Counted from the first letter of the stretch, positions 23,235-31,975 are shown. The stretch: DNA of 43,521 bases from an uncultured Blautia sp. (GCA_900553515.1 USDN01000020.1:1-43521), one strand, 5' to 3'. Translations and numbers: made by a program. The notes: generated by a model not told the origin, from the sequence alone.

Positions 23235-24332
23235 TTATCTTTTTACACGGGCTCCCGCACCGCCCATAACTGCTTCTACCTCTTTTTTGCTTGCCATGGT
23301 GGTGTCTCCCGGTGTTGTCATCGCAAGAGCTCCGTGAGCAGCGCCGTAATTTACTGCTGTTTCTGCATCTCCTGTAGTCATAAGACCGTAAATCAGGCCG
23401 GAAGCAAAGGAATCTCCGCCGCCCACACGGTCCATGATCTCCAGTCCCTTGTACTCTCTTGACTGATAAATCTGTCCGTCTGCCCAGCAGATCGCGCTCC
23501 AGTCGTTGACTGTAGCTGTTTTTACTTCACGGAGAGTGGTTGCCACAGCCTTGAAGTTTGGATAAACCTCTGCCGCATGGTTGATCATCTTGCGGTAGCC
23601 GTCCAGGTTCAGCTCCTTGAGATCTGCGTCATTTCCCTCTACCTCAAGTCCGAGGCACGCGGTAAAATCCTCCTCGTTTCCGATCATTACGTCCACATAT
23701 TTTGCAATTTCACGGTTGACCTCCCTGGCTTTTTCCAGACCGCCGATGGCGCTCCACATGGAAGGACGGTAATTCAGATCATAAGAAACAATGGTGCCGT
23801 ATTTTTTTGCAGTCTTGATAGCTGCCAGAACAGTTTCGCAGGACTGCTCGGACAGTGCCGCATAAATTCCACCTGTATGCAGCCAGCGCACGCCCAGCTC
23901 ACCGAAAATATACTCAAAATCAAAATCCTCAGGTGTTGCCTTGGAAATAGCTGTGTTGGCACGGTCAGAGCAGCCGATGGCTCCGCGGATACCAAAGCCT
24001 CTTTCTGTAAAGTTCAGACCGTTGCGGCAGGTTCTTCCGATCCCGTCCGTCTCCATCCATTTAATAAGTGAGGTATCCACACCGCCCTGCAGGATAAAAT
24101 CTTCCATAAGCATTCCCACTTCGTTATCTGCAAATGCTGTGAGCACTGCTGTTTTGAGACCGAAGCAGCGGCGCAGGCCACGGACAACATTATACTCTCC
24201 GCCGCCTTCCCATGCGCGGAAGCTTCTTGCTGTGCGAATTCTTCCCTCGCCCGGATCAAGTCTCAGCATAACCTCTCCAAGAGATACTGCGTCAAATGTA
24301 CATTCTTCCTTTGGTCTTAAATTAAGGTTCAT
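23235..24332 (-). CDS. kdgK: PfkB-family 2-keto-3-deoxygluconate kinase, distal copy
   Basis: A 365-residue PfkB/ribokinase-family sugar kinase, expected to phosphorylate 2-keto-3-deoxygluconate (KDG) to KDPG. It opens FDAVSLGEVMLRLDPGEGRIRTARSF split over residues 14-38, has the substrate-side WEGGGEYNVVRGLRRCFG and the catalytic DRVGGGDSFASGLIYGL near residue 310, where the Asp is the base. The ATG at 24332 has GGAGG 8 nt upstream and lies 14 nt past the aldolase stop; an ATG at 24347 overlaps that stop but has no ribosome site. It is the last gene of the operon. It is clearly related to the second kinase at 25008-26084 but diverged, so the two may prefer different sugars. Confidence 0.88.
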   Translation of the reverse strand: MNLNLRPKEECTFDAVSLGEVMLRLDPGEGRIRTARSFRAWEGGGEYNVVRGLRRCFGLKTAVLTAFADNEVGMLMEDFILQGGVDTSLIKWMETDGIGRTCRNGLNFTERGFGIRGAIGCSDRANTAISKATPEDFDFEYIFGELGVRWLHTGGIYAALSEQSCETVLAAIKTAKKYGTIVSYDLNYRPSMWSAIGGLEKAREVNREIAKYVDVMIGNEEDFTACLGLEVEGNDADLKELNLDGYRKMINHAAEVYPNFKAVATTLREVKTATVNDWSAICWADGQIYQSREYKGLEIMDRVGGGDSFASGLIYGLMTTGDAETAVNYGAAHGALAMTTPGDTTMASKKEVEAVMGGAGARVKR

Positions 24333-24346
24333 CTTCTCTACCTCCA

Positions 24347-24988
24347 TTATGATCTGCGTGCCGCTGCAGCAAGTTCTGTTGCTTCTCTTGTCATTTCTGT
24401 AATTTTGTCAAACTCTTTGTTTTTAATCATGTCGCCCTTTACCATCCAGCTTCCGCCGCAGCAGAGGATTTTGGAAAATCCAAGATATTCCTTCAGATTC
24501 TTTGCGCTGATTCCGCCGGTAGGCATAAATTTTACCGTGGTATAGGGAGCTGCCATTGCTTTGATCATGGCAAGTCCGCCGGACTGCTCTGCCGGAAAAA
24601 ATTTTACCACCTTTAATCCTCGTTTTACTGCCGCGGCAACCTCAGAAGGAGTCACACAGCCAGGGAAAACAGGGATATTTTTTTCCATACAGTAATCTAC
24701 AATCTCCGGATCAAAGCCCGGGCTTACAATAAATTTTGCACCTGCTTCCACCGCACGGTCTACCTGCTCTACGGACAGGACAGTACCGGCGCCAACCAGC
24801 ATTTCCGGATATTTTTCGCTCATAATACGAATAGACTCCTCTGCCGCCTCTGTGCGGAAAGTCACCTCTGCACAGGGAAGACCGCCTTTTACCAGGGCTT
24901 CTGCCAGAGGAGCCGCATCCTCTGCATCATTCAGAACTACTACGGGAACTACTGCATAATCATAAAACTGCTCTTCAAGTGTTTTCAT
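24347..24988 (-). CDS. eda: KDPG/KHG aldolase
   Basis: A 213-residue class I aldolase splitting 2-keto-3-deoxy-6-phosphogluconate to pyruvate and glyceraldehyde-3-phosphate. Seen: VVPVVVLNDAEDAAPLAEAL at the N terminus, the proton-relay glutamate in CAEVTFRTEAAEES, GAGTVLSVEQVDRAVEAGA, FIVSPGFDPEIVDYC and the Schiff-base lysine in GLKVVKFFPAEQSGG. Length is standard for the family. It sits between two KDG kinase genes, 19 nt downstream of one and 14 nt upstream of the other, which fits the last step of aldonate breakdown. Confidence 0.95.
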   Translation of the reverse strand: MKTLEEQFYDYAVVPVVVLNDAEDAAPLAEALVKGGLPCAEVTFRTEAAEESIRIMSEKYPEMLVGAGTVLSVEQVDRAVEAGAKFIVSPGFDPEIVDYCMEKNIPVFPGCVTPSEVAAAVKRGLKVVKFFPAEQSGGLAMIKAMAAPYTTVKFMPTGGISAKNLKEYLGFSKILCCGGSWMVKGDMIKNKEFDKITEMTREATELAAAARRS

Positions 24989-25007
24989 TATTATCCATTC
25001 CTTTCTG

Positions 25008-26084
25008 TTATCTTTTTATATCAAAGCTCATATCCATCAGGCTTCGGATGGTATCTGCATCATCGGTAATATTTCCATCTCCGTGAATGGTATGTTTGAT
25101 GGCGCTGCTGGCAACTGCAAAATTCACCATATCCGTCGGCTCATAGCCTTTCATCATGGCATAGATCAGACCACTGGCAAAAGCGTCGCCTCCACCTACA
25201 CGATCCAGGATCTGAAAGGTAAACATTCGGCTCTCATAAGTGCGTCCCTGATACCACATATAGGCCTTCAGACTGTTTTCACTTCCGTTATGGGCATAAC
25301 GCACATGACGGGCAATGCATTTCAGGTTGGGATATCTGCGGACAAATTCCTCAAACACACTCTCCTGCTGTTCAAAATCCGGCTGCATGGGCAGTCCGTC
25401 TTTCACATCCCCCAGACTGTGATCCTTTTCATCCTTCCAGAGATGATAGGGTTCAATTCCCAGAAGCACATCCACATAGGGCAGGCACTGAGTACAGAAA
25501 TCTTTTGCTTCTTCCCAGCTCCACAGAGTACTGCGGAAATTTCCGTCAAAACTGACTGTCAGCCCTTTCTTGCGGGCGATTTTCAGACAGGTGAGGATCA
25601 TTTCACGGCAGTTTTCACAAAGAGCCGGGGTAATCCCGCTTAAATGAAGCCATGTGTACCCTTCCAGAAGCTTTTCGAAATCATAATTGCTGAAATCATA
25701 TTCTGTGATGGCACTGTGCTTCCTGTCATAAGTAACCTTACTTGCCCGGATCCCATATCCGGTTTCCAGGTAATAACAGCCCATACGATGTGTGGGCGTT
25801 TCTTCCGGCGTACTGAAAATCACCGGAGTACAATGCACATCATTGCTTCTCAGCATCCGGACAGCACTTTTTCCCAGGCTGTTATTGGGAACAACGGTAA
25901 AAAAAGTGCTGTCTATGCCAAGGTTTGCAAGCGCCAGCGCAATGTTGGCTTCACTTCCGCCGTAACTTGCCTCAAAATTGGAGGCCATTCGGATTTTTTC
26001 ATGGTTGGGAGGAGTCAGGCGAAGCATGATCTCTCCTATGGTAATGAATATGTGCGTATTTTGACCAGAATCTTTTACTCCCAT
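25008..26084 (-). CDS. PfkB-family 2-keto-3-deoxygluconate kinase, proximal copy
   Basis: A 358-residue PfkB-family kinase. It has THIFITIGEIMLRLTPPNHE near the N terminus, FEASYGGSEANIALALANLG for sugar binding, and DRVGGGDAFASGLIYAMMKG with the catalytic Asp near residue 310. This is the KdgK pattern. AGGAGG precedes the ATG by about 7 nt. It follows the dehydratase gene by 19 nt and precedes eda by 19 nt. Having two KdgK-like kinases around one aldolase is unusual; one may act on KDG and the other on an epimer such as 2-keto-3-deoxygalactonate. That division is inference. Confidence 0.85.
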   Translation of the reverse strand: MGVKDSGQNTHIFITIGEIMLRLTPPNHEKIRMASNFEASYGGSEANIALALANLGIDSTFFTVVPNNSLGKSAVRMLRSNDVHCTPVIFSTPEETPTHRMGCYYLETGYGIRASKVTYDRKHSAITEYDFSNYDFEKLLEGYTWLHLSGITPALCENCREMILTCLKIARKKGLTVSFDGNFRSTLWSWEEAKDFCTQCLPYVDVLLGIEPYHLWKDEKDHSLGDVKDGLPMQPDFEQQESVFEEFVRRYPNLKCIARHVRYAHNGSENSLKAYMWYQGRTYESRMFTFQILDRVGGGDAFASGLIYAMMKGYEPTDMVNFAVASSAIKHTIHGDGNITDDADTIRSLMDMSFDIKR

Positions 26085-26103
26085 AATTGCCTCCTGTAAA
26101 AAT

Positions 26104-27846
26104 CTATTCCAGATAAGCGCCCTTCATGGGGCTTACCGCATGCTGGCTGAATAAACGCAGTACGCCTTTTTTGTATTTTGGCTCACGGGGCTGCCATTTT
26201 GTGCGGCGCTCCTTTAGGATTTCGTCAATTTCTTCCATGGCTCTGCGTTCACCTTTGATTCCGATAATATTCAGCTTACGGGCCGGAACATCGATCTCAA
26301 TGAGATCGCCTTCCTCCACCAGGGCGATGGGACCGCCGTCAACCGCCTCCGGACTGCAGTGTCCGATGACCGGTCCTGTGGATGCTCCGGAAAATCGTCC
26401 GTCTGTAATCAGTGCAATGCTTCTTCCAAGCTCCTTGTCGCTGCTGATTGCCTCAGAGGTATAGAACATCTCCGGCATTCCGCTTCCCTTTGGACCCTCG
26501 TAACGGATAAATACCGCATCACCTTTCTGTACCTTATGATGGAGCACTGCATCCAGACACTCTTCTTCACTGTCAAAAGGTCTTGCGTTCAGAACTGCCT
26601 GGAACATTTCCTTCGGGCAGGCAGTATGCTTGATCACTGCGCCTTCCGGAGCCAGATTTCCTCTGAGGACAGCAATACTTCCATCTGTACCAATAGCATT
26701 ATCATAAGAACGAATAATATCCTCTCTGGCAAGATCTACATTGTAACGTTTATTAAATTCCTGAAGCCATTTTTCACATTTTTCATAGAAGCCGTTTCGA
26801 CGAAGCTCTTCTAAATTTTCACCAAGAGTTTTGCCTGTAACGGTCATTACATCCAGATGCAGATGTTTCTTAATTTCTTCCATAATAGCAGGAACACCTC
26901 CTGCATAATAAAAGCATTCTGCTGGCCAGCGACCGGACGGACGAACATCCAGAAGATAACGGGCGTTTCTGTGCAGCCGGTCAAAGGTATCTCCTGTAAT
27001 CTCAATACCAAACTCATGGGCAATGGCCGGAATATGCAGAAGACAGTTGGTGCTGCCGGATACAGCCGCATGAACCAGAATGGCATTTTCAAAGCTTTTT
27101 TCTGTAATGATCTCACTGGGGCGCATTCCCGGCATGGTGGCAAGCTTCACTGCCTGTTCTCCTGCCTCTCTTGCATATTCCAGAAGATCAGGGCTGGTTG
27201 CAGGCATCAAAGCGCTTCCCGGAAGGGCAAGCCCCAGAGCCTCCGCCATGATCTGCATAGTAGAAGCCGTTCCGATAAAAGAGCAGGCGCCGCAGCTTGG
27301 ACATGCATTGCACTTTGCCCAATTCAGCCTGTCTTCGTCAATTTCGCCGCGCTCATATTTTGCACTGTACATGCCAAGCTGCTCCAGAGTAAGCATTTCC
27401 GGTCCGGCATTCATGGTTCCTCCCGGAACCACCACACAGGGAACATCTGCCCTTGCCAGCCCCATCAGATTTCCTGGCAGACCCTTATCGCAGCTTGCCA
27501 GATAAACACCAGCGTCAAAGGGAGTGGCATTTGCATGAATTTCAATCATATTGGCAATCATCTCACGGCTTGCCAGACTGTAATTAATTCCGTCTGTCCC
27601 CTGACTTTCACCATCGCAGATATCCGTACAGAAATAACGTGCGCCGTGTCCTCCGGCTTTTTCAATTCCTTTACGAACCTCCTCTACCAGGATGTCCAGA
27701 TGTCCGCTGCCTGGATGACTGTCCCCAAAGGTACTTTCGATCATTACCTGAGGCTTGGAAAGGTCTTCCGGTCTCCAGCCGGTACCAATACGGAGCGGAT
27801 CAAGCTCGGGAGCTATTTTTCTCATTTCCTGACTTACTAATTTCAT
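26104..27846 (-). CDS. IlvD/Edd-family dehydratase, probable aldonate dehydratase
   Basis: A 580-residue Fe-S dehydratase of the IlvD/Edd family. Cluster and substrate motifs are CDGESQGTDGINYSLASRE, YLASCDKGLPGNLMGLAR, CNACPSCGACSFIGTASTMQ and ALITDGRFSGASTGPVIGH. The long-form insert and neighbours (GntP permease, KDG kinases, KDPG aldolase) favour an aldonate such as gluconate or galactonate over dihydroxy-isovalerate, the branched-chain substrate. It would give 2-keto-3-deoxy-aldonate. Two starts overlap: GTG at 27849 and ATG at 27846; the ATG is 8 nt after AAGGA. Gene follows gntP by 62 nt. Confidence 0.9.
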   Translation of the reverse strand: MKLVSQEMRKIAPELDPLRIGTGWRPEDLSKPQVMIESTFGDSHPGSGHLDILVEEVRKGIEKAGGHGARYFCTDICDGESQGTDGINYSLASREMIANMIEIHANATPFDAGVYLASCDKGLPGNLMGLARADVPCVVVPGGTMNAGPEMLTLEQLGMYSAKYERGEIDEDRLNWAKCNACPSCGACSFIGTASTMQIMAEALGLALPGSALMPATSPDLLEYAREAGEQAVKLATMPGMRPSEIITEKSFENAILVHAAVSGSTNCLLHIPAIAHEFGIEITGDTFDRLHRNARYLLDVRPSGRWPAECFYYAGGVPAIMEEIKKHLHLDVMTVTGKTLGENLEELRRNGFYEKCEKWLQEFNKRYNVDLAREDIIRSYDNAIGTDGSIAVLRGNLAPEGAVIKHTACPKEMFQAVLNARPFDSEEECLDAVLHHKVQKGDAVFIRYEGPKGSGMPEMFYTSEAISSDKELGRSIALITDGRFSGASTGPVIGHCSPEAVDGGPIALVEEGDLIEIDVPARKLNIIGIKGERRAMEEIDEILKERRTKWQPREPKYKKGVLRLFSQHAVSPMKGAYLE

Positions 27847-27908
27847 CACGGTCTTCCTTTCTTTCCTTTTTTCTTTACAGCAAATCTGTGTTTATACGTT
27901 TCCTGTCA

Positions 27909-29267
27909 TTATGCAAACAAAGAAATAATCAGCGCTACGATAAATCCGGTCACACCTACAAGAGTTTCCATGATCGTCCATGTTTTCAGAGTTGTTTTTT
28001 CGTCCAGTCCCACCAGAGATTTTACCAGCCAGAAACCGGAATCATTAAAGTGGGAGCAGACTGTCGCTCCTCCTGCCACTGCCGCTGTAGTACATGCCAG
28101 GTAAAGAGGAGAAAGCTCTGCAATTCCCGGAAGAGCTGCTACGATTCCAGCTGCCATTGTCATGGCAACTGTAGAGGAACCTACGCTGATTCTTACAAGT
28201 GCTGCCACCACAAAGGCTACAACTACAATCGGAAGATTTGCAGAAGAAACGGCGTTTCCGATCACTTCACCAAGGCCGGAATACTGAAGCATATAACGGA
28301 GTACTCCTCCACAGGCAGTTACCAAAAGAATAAGTCCTGTCGGCTCCAGAGATTTTGTCATAACCTTTTCCAGTTCTTCCAATGTATATCCATGTCTGAT
28401 GCCAAGAATAAGCATCGCTGCAACTGTTGCGATCAGAAGGGCCACAAACGGCTCTCCCAGAAAAGCGAATACAGGGGCCAGACTGCTGAGTGCCGGAATA
28501 ACTCCACAGATGGAATCCATAATGATCAGAACCAGCGGGATCAGGATGATTCCGACGATCGTCCAGAAGTTCGGCAGCTTGGATTCATCAATATCCGCCT
28601 GCTCTGCCACATGCTCCGGAACAGGAATCATATATTTCTTTCCGCAGATGGCTCCCCATACCGGACCTGCTGCGATCATTGCAAAAACGCCACAGAAAAT
28701 ACCTACCATAATAACCCATCCGAGGTCTACGTTCAGCATGGTTGCCACCAGAACCGGCCCCGGTGTAGGCGGAATAAAGGCATGACCAACTGCAAGTCCG
28801 GCAAGAAGCGGGATTACATAAAACAAAGATGAACGGCTGGTTCTTTTTGCCAGCGAAAATGCCAGCGGAATCAGGATAATAAGACCGGCATCAAAAAATA
28901 CCGGCATTGCAATAACCAGACCTGTAATTCCAAGAGCCCAGGCGGCCTTTTTGTCACCAAAACGTCTGACCATAGTAACCGCCAGCGTCTGAGCTCCGCC
29001 TGAGACCTCCAATATTGCGCCGAACATGGAGCCAAGTCCTACCAGCAGCGCAATTCCTTTTAATGTGTTTCCGATACCGTCATTTACGGCTGTAACAATA
29101 TTCTCAAAAGGCATCCCGGCAATCAGACCTATTGCAATCGCGCCAATGAGAATGGCAACCATGGCCTGAATTTTAAACCTGATGATGAGTACGAGTAAAA
29201 TTACCAGTCCAATCAGCGCCGCTGCTACCAGTCGTGTCGGGTTCAATGCAGTACCTTCCATAGACAT
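27909..29267 (-). CDS. GntP-family gluconate:H+ symporter
   Basis: A 452-residue secondary transporter with about 12-14 hydrophobic helices. GntP-family marks: LIGLVILLVLIIRFKIQAMV, GIALLVGLGSMFGAILEVSGG, PVFFDAGLIILIPLAFSLAK, HAFIPPTPGPVLVATML and SHFNDSGFWLVKSLVGLDE. It should bring gluconate or another aldonate across the membrane for the enzymes downstream. The frame extends 16 codons to 29315, but AAGGAGG lies 9 nt before the ATG at 29267, and the extension covers the operator. Expression starts from a strong promoter with a palindromic operator just behind it. Confidence 0.93.
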   Translation of the reverse strand: MSMEGTALNPTRLVAAALIGLVILLVLIIRFKIQAMVAILIGAIAIGLIAGMPFENIVTAVNDGIGNTLKGIALLVGLGSMFGAILEVSGGAQTLAVTMVRRFGDKKAAWALGITGLVIAMPVFFDAGLIILIPLAFSLAKRTSRSSLFYVIPLLAGLAVGHAFIPPTPGPVLVATMLNVDLGWVIMVGIFCGVFAMIAAGPVWGAICGKKYMIPVPEHVAEQADIDESKLPNFWTIVGIILIPLVLIIMDSICGVIPALSSLAPVFAFLGEPFVALLIATVAAMLILGIRHGYTLEELEKVMTKSLEPTGLILLVTACGGVLRYMLQYSGLGEVIGNAVSSANLPIVVVAFVVAALVRISVGSSTVAMTMAAGIVAALPGIAELSPLYLACTTAAVAGGATVCSHFNDSGFWLVKSLVGLDEKTTLKTWTIMETLVGVTGFIVALIISLFA

Positions 29268-29308
29268 AAACAAAATCCTCCTTTGTTGATATAACGCAAA
29301 TTTCTCAT

Positions 29309-29332
29309 ACAACATCTGACGTCTTGTGTTGT
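29309..29332 (-). promoter_or_regulatory. Probable GntR operator at the gntP promoter
   Basis: A 24-bp near-palindrome centred on GACGTC: ACAACA and TGTTGT outer arms match exactly and 9 of 12 half-site positions agree. It spans about +3 to +26 of the predicted gntP transcript, right for a repressor. A half-site (ACATCAGACGT) recurs at 29499-29509. Confidence 0.65.
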
Positions 29333-29341
29333 TCTGCCATC

Positions 29342-29370
29342 ATTATATGTTTCCCCATTTTTACCGTCAA
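29342..29370 (-). promoter_or_regulatory. Promoter of the gntP-dehydratase-kinase-aldolase operon
   Basis: Minus strand TTGACG (29365-29370), 17-bp spacer, TATAAT (29342-29347). It lies between the gntR terminator and gntP. Confidence 0.87.
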
Positions 29371-29409
29371 TATATGTGATGTCTTTAAATTCTTTTCTAA
29401 TTTCTGCAC

Positions 29410-29443
29410 AAAAAAAGCGATTATTTCAATAAATAATCGCTTT
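29410..29443 (-). terminator. Terminator after gntR
   Basis: Minus strand AAAGCGATTATTT and AAATAATCGCTTT (13 bp) with a 4-nt loop and a T run. It separates the regulator transcript from the gntP operon. Confidence 0.88.
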
Positions 29444-29521
29444 GATTTTGGTACATTATGTCCATATAAATTTTTCAGTTGTCTTTTCACAGTTCAAAAC
29501 ATCAGACGTTTCATCCATCAT

Positions 29522-30226
29522 TCAGTTATTCTCTTCCTGAATAATTTTCATGATTGTCTGCCGGTTATAAGTCAGGTGAGTGATCATAGCGCATCTTGCT
29601 CCCACAGAATCCCGGGTAAGGATCGCGTCTGTGATCGCTCTGTGGGTGCGGATAGTCTCATCCCTCAGAAGTCTGTGGGTCACATTTGCAAAAGTAAGCA
29701 CTGCCGTATGAATCACAGGAAGAAGAATCTCCACTACCTGATTTTTACTGCATTTTGCAATATAGGTATGAAATTCAATATCTTTTTTTATATGATCGCG
29801 GCCGCCCAGATACAACTCCTCTGTCTCATCACAGAGTTTTTTTAGATGCAGGAGTTCCTTATCAGAGGCATTTTTGCAGGCAATGGCGGCAATTTCCGGC
29901 TCAATCATCAGTCTTACCTCAAACAGCTGCAGTGCCAGCTCATATTTATCTTCTATTTTTCCAAATCCCAGCGGGTCCTCCATCAGAGAATTGGTATTGA
30001 TCACATAGGTTCCAGAGCCTCTGCGCACTTCCAGAATTCCTCTGGAAACAAGACCTTTCACTGCCTCCCGTATAGTACTCCGACCCACACCGAATTTTTC
30101 TGCCAGTTCAAATTCATTGGGAATTTTCTGCCCCAGCTTAATCGGTTCCTGAAGAATATATTTCATCAGTTCATCTTCCGTTCTGGCTCCCAGCGATTTT
30201 TGATTCTGACTCTCATACTGCTTCAT
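29522..30226 (-). CDS. GntR-family (FadR/FCD) regulator of the aldonate operon
   Basis: A 234-residue repressor-type regulator. The winged helix (about 15-75) has FELAEKFGVGRSTIREAVKG and LVSRGILEVRRGSGTYVI. The helical FCD domain (about 90-225) has FEVRLMIEPEIAAIACKNAS, the metal-ligand pattern KKDIEFHTYIAKCSKN and a late THLTYNRQ. An aldonate or keto-deoxy sugar acid is the likely inducer, by context. The ATG has GGAAAAT-type weak ribosome site (CAGGAAAAT). It lies 45 nt after the DapF-like gene on the same strand and just upstream of the operon it probably controls. Confidence 0.92.
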   Translation of the reverse strand: MKQYESQNQKSLGARTEDELMKYILQEPIKLGQKIPNEFELAEKFGVGRSTIREAVKGLVSRGILEVRRGSGTYVINTNSLMEDPLGFGKIEDKYELALQLFEVRLMIEPEIAAIACKNASDKELLHLKKLCDETEELYLGGRDHIKKDIEFHTYIAKCSKNQVVEILLPVIHTAVLTFANVTHRLLRDETIRTHRAITDAILTRDSVGARCAMITHLTYNRQTIMKIIQEENN

Positions 30227-30271
30227 ATTTTCCTGCCCCGTTTTCTTCGTATGTTATCTCAAATGGATTTA

Positions 30272-31120
30272 TCAGGAGAAAAAGCTCTCTGCAACTCTCA
30301 TATCAGCCACATAACCTACGCTTCCTGTCATATAGATATCCCCGTTATCGCTGATATCGATCTGGATCATTCCTCCCGGCTGATTTACGTTCACACGGCT
30401 CTCTACCAGCCCCAGACGATAGGCTGCAGCTGCGGCTGCACAGCTTCCTGTTCCGGATGCCTTGGTATAGCCGGATCCTCTTTCCCAGATTTCAATATCC
30501 AGATTTCCTGTATCGATCTTCCGGCAGATCTGGAGGTTCATCCTCTCCGGAAATTCATCTGCATTTTCCACATAAGGTCCCAGAGCTCTGGCAGTCTTTT
30601 CGTCTACCTTATCCATAAAAATGATACAGTGGGGATTTCCAACTGTCAGACAGGTAGCTTTATATTCTTTATCATGAAAAGTAAAATTCTCATTGATAAC
30701 CTCACGGATCTCCCCTGTAACCGGAATCTCCCTGGATACAAAAGAAGCTTTTCCCATATTTACACGAAACTCCGTTGCACGGTTATTCAGACACTCCACC
30801 TCAATAGGGCCGGAAAGAGTCTCTATGCTGAATTTCTTTTCCTTTACATACTGCTGATCCATCAGATATTTTGCAAAAATCCGTACGCCATTACCACTGA
30901 TGGCAGCTTCACTTCCATCGGCATTAAAAATATGCACGCCAATTTTTCCGTTAATCTCTACCGGTCCGTAGAGAACGCCGTCTGCGCCCAGTCCAAATCC
31001 TCTCTGGCACATTTGTGCAATTTTTTTCCCCTGAAGCTGTACACGATTCCTGTTAGGGTCTATCACAAGATAATCATTTCCAAATCCCTGATATTTTATC
31101 ATTGTAATGCAGTCTGCCAT
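30272..31120 (-). CDS. DapF-fold protein lacking both catalytic cysteines
   Basis: A 282-residue protein of the diaminopimelate epimerase family, with family marks IKYQGFGNDYLVID, GFGLGADGVL, NADGSEAAISGNGVRIFAK, TVGNPHCIIFMD and WERGSGYTKASGTGSCAAAA. In DapF the two acid-base residues are the Cys of CGNG and the Cys of CGTG. Here both are Ser (S75, codon AGT; S222, codon TCC). It therefore probably does not use the normal two-cysteine epimerase chemistry and may act on another substrate, or be a slow or non-catalytic form. The frame opens at GTG 31141, but GAGAGG stands 9 nt before ATG 31120. It lies upstream of gntR on the same strand. Confidence 0.85.
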   Translation of the reverse strand: MADCITMIKYQGFGNDYLVIDPNRNRVQLQGKKIAQMCQRGFGLGADGVLYGPVEINGKIGVHIFNADGSEAAISGNGVRIFAKYLMDQQYVKEKKFSIETLSGPIEVECLNNRATEFRVNMGKASFVSREIPVTGEIREVINENFTFHDKEYKATCLTVGNPHCIIFMDKVDEKTARALGPYVENADEFPERMNLQICRKIDTGNLDIEIWERGSGYTKASGTGSCAAAAAAYRLGLVESRVNVNQPGGMIQIDISDNGDIYMTGSVGYVADMRVAESFFS

Positions 31121-31286
31121 CTCAAAAAACCTCTCTTTCACCCATGGTTCACGATTTACTCTCTTATTATTATATATGATATTTTTTCTATGTATATAGG
31201 ATAAAATGCCAAATACATTGCAAAAAATGCTACTTTCTGTTATTGAGAATACATATTTACAAAATAATAAAAAACATAAAATACTC

Positions 31287-31315
31287 TTGACAGAATTGTT
31301 TTAAATCGCTATAAT
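31287..31315 (+). promoter_or_regulatory. Promoter of the tetR-type gene
   Basis: Perfect boxes TTGACA (31287-31292) and TATAAT (31310-31315) with a 17-bp spacer. The downstream operator begins on the last base of the -10 box. Confidence 0.93.
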
Positions 31316-31327
31316 GAACATTGTTCA
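31315..31327 (+). promoter_or_regulatory. TetR-type operator, copy 1
   Basis: TGAACATTGTTCA, a perfect 13-bp palindrome touching the -10 box. A second copy, TGAACAACGTTCA, lies before the membrane protein gene at 31963-31975. Autorepression is likely. Confidence 0.8.
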
Positions 31328-31349
31328 TATTGAGAAAAGGAGAACGCGT

Positions 31350-31907
31350 ATGAATACAGTAGTTACCTCAAGAGAAGCTATTCTGAAAGCCAGCAGAAGA
31401 CTGATCCAGGATAAAGGATGGGCTGCGGTAAATATCCGAAGTGTGGCAGGAGAATGTGGTGTATCTGTAGGTTCTATCTACAATTACTTCCGCTCCAAAG
31501 CGGAACTGATCGCAGCTGCTGTGGAAAGTGTCTGGTGTGATATTTTTCATTTCCCGGAGCAGGAATATTGTTTCGACAGTTTTTCTGACTGTATTCAATG
31601 GATTTTTGACAGTCTGAAAAAGGGAGAAGAAAAATATCCCGGTTTTTTTACCCTGCATTCCGTTGGCTTTGTAAACGAAGATAAAGCAGGAGGAAAACAG
31701 CTGATGGCACAGTCCTGGGAGCATATCCGAAAAGGCTTGTGTATGGCATTGAAAAATGACAGAAATATCCGGCCGGATGCCTTTGACGATACATTTTCAC
31801 CGGAAATGCTTTCAGAAATCGTATTTTCCCTGATCCTTTCAGAAATGCTTCAAAAAAGAAATTCCGGATCTTCCATTCAGGAAATGATCCGAAGACTGAT
31901 TTACTAA
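31350..31907 (+). CDS. TetR-family transcriptional regulator
   Basis: A 185-residue regulator. The N-terminal TetR domain (about 5-52) includes REAILKASRRLIQDKGWAAV, NIRSVAGECGVSVGSIYNYF and RSKAELIAAAVES. The C-terminal ligand domain is not assignable. The frame is open 12 codons upstream (to 31314), but AAAGGAG lies 7 nt before the ATG at 31350, and the longer version would overlap the operator. A strong promoter with an operator on the -10 box precedes it, and a terminator follows. The second operator before the adjacent membrane protein gene ties the two together. Confidence 0.92.
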   Translation: MNTVVTSREAILKASRRLIQDKGWAAVNIRSVAGECGVSVGSIYNYFRSKAELIAAAVESVWCDIFHFPEQEYCFDSFSDCIQWIFDSLKKGEEKYPGFFTLHSVGFVNEDKAGGKQLMAQSWEHIRKGLCMALKNDRNIRPDAFDDTFSPEMLSEIVFSLILSEMLQKRNSGSSIQEMIRRLIY

Positions 31908-31910
31908 AAA

Positions 31911-31953
31911 ACGTGCGGAAGAGCAGACAAAGCTTCGCCCGCACATGTTTTTT
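31911..31953 (+). terminator. Terminator after the tetR-type gene
   Basis: GTGCGG (31913-31918) pairs with CCGCAC (31939-31944), with an inner GAAG/CTTC stem, followed by TGTTTTTT. Confidence 0.75.
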
Positions 31954-31962
31954 AAACAAAAA

Positions 31963-31975
31963 TGAACAACGTTCA
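31963..31975 (+). promoter_or_regulatory. TetR-type operator, copy 2
   Basis: TGAACAACGTTCA, matching the copy at 31315-31327 in both half-sites (TGAAC/GTTCA). It lies 6 nt before the ribosome site of the membrane protein gene. Confidence 0.7.

Noticed and set aside
27639..31204. Long plus-strand open frames opposite gntP, gntR and the DapF-like gene
   Set aside because: Same reason: antisense shadows without start signals or recognisable domains.
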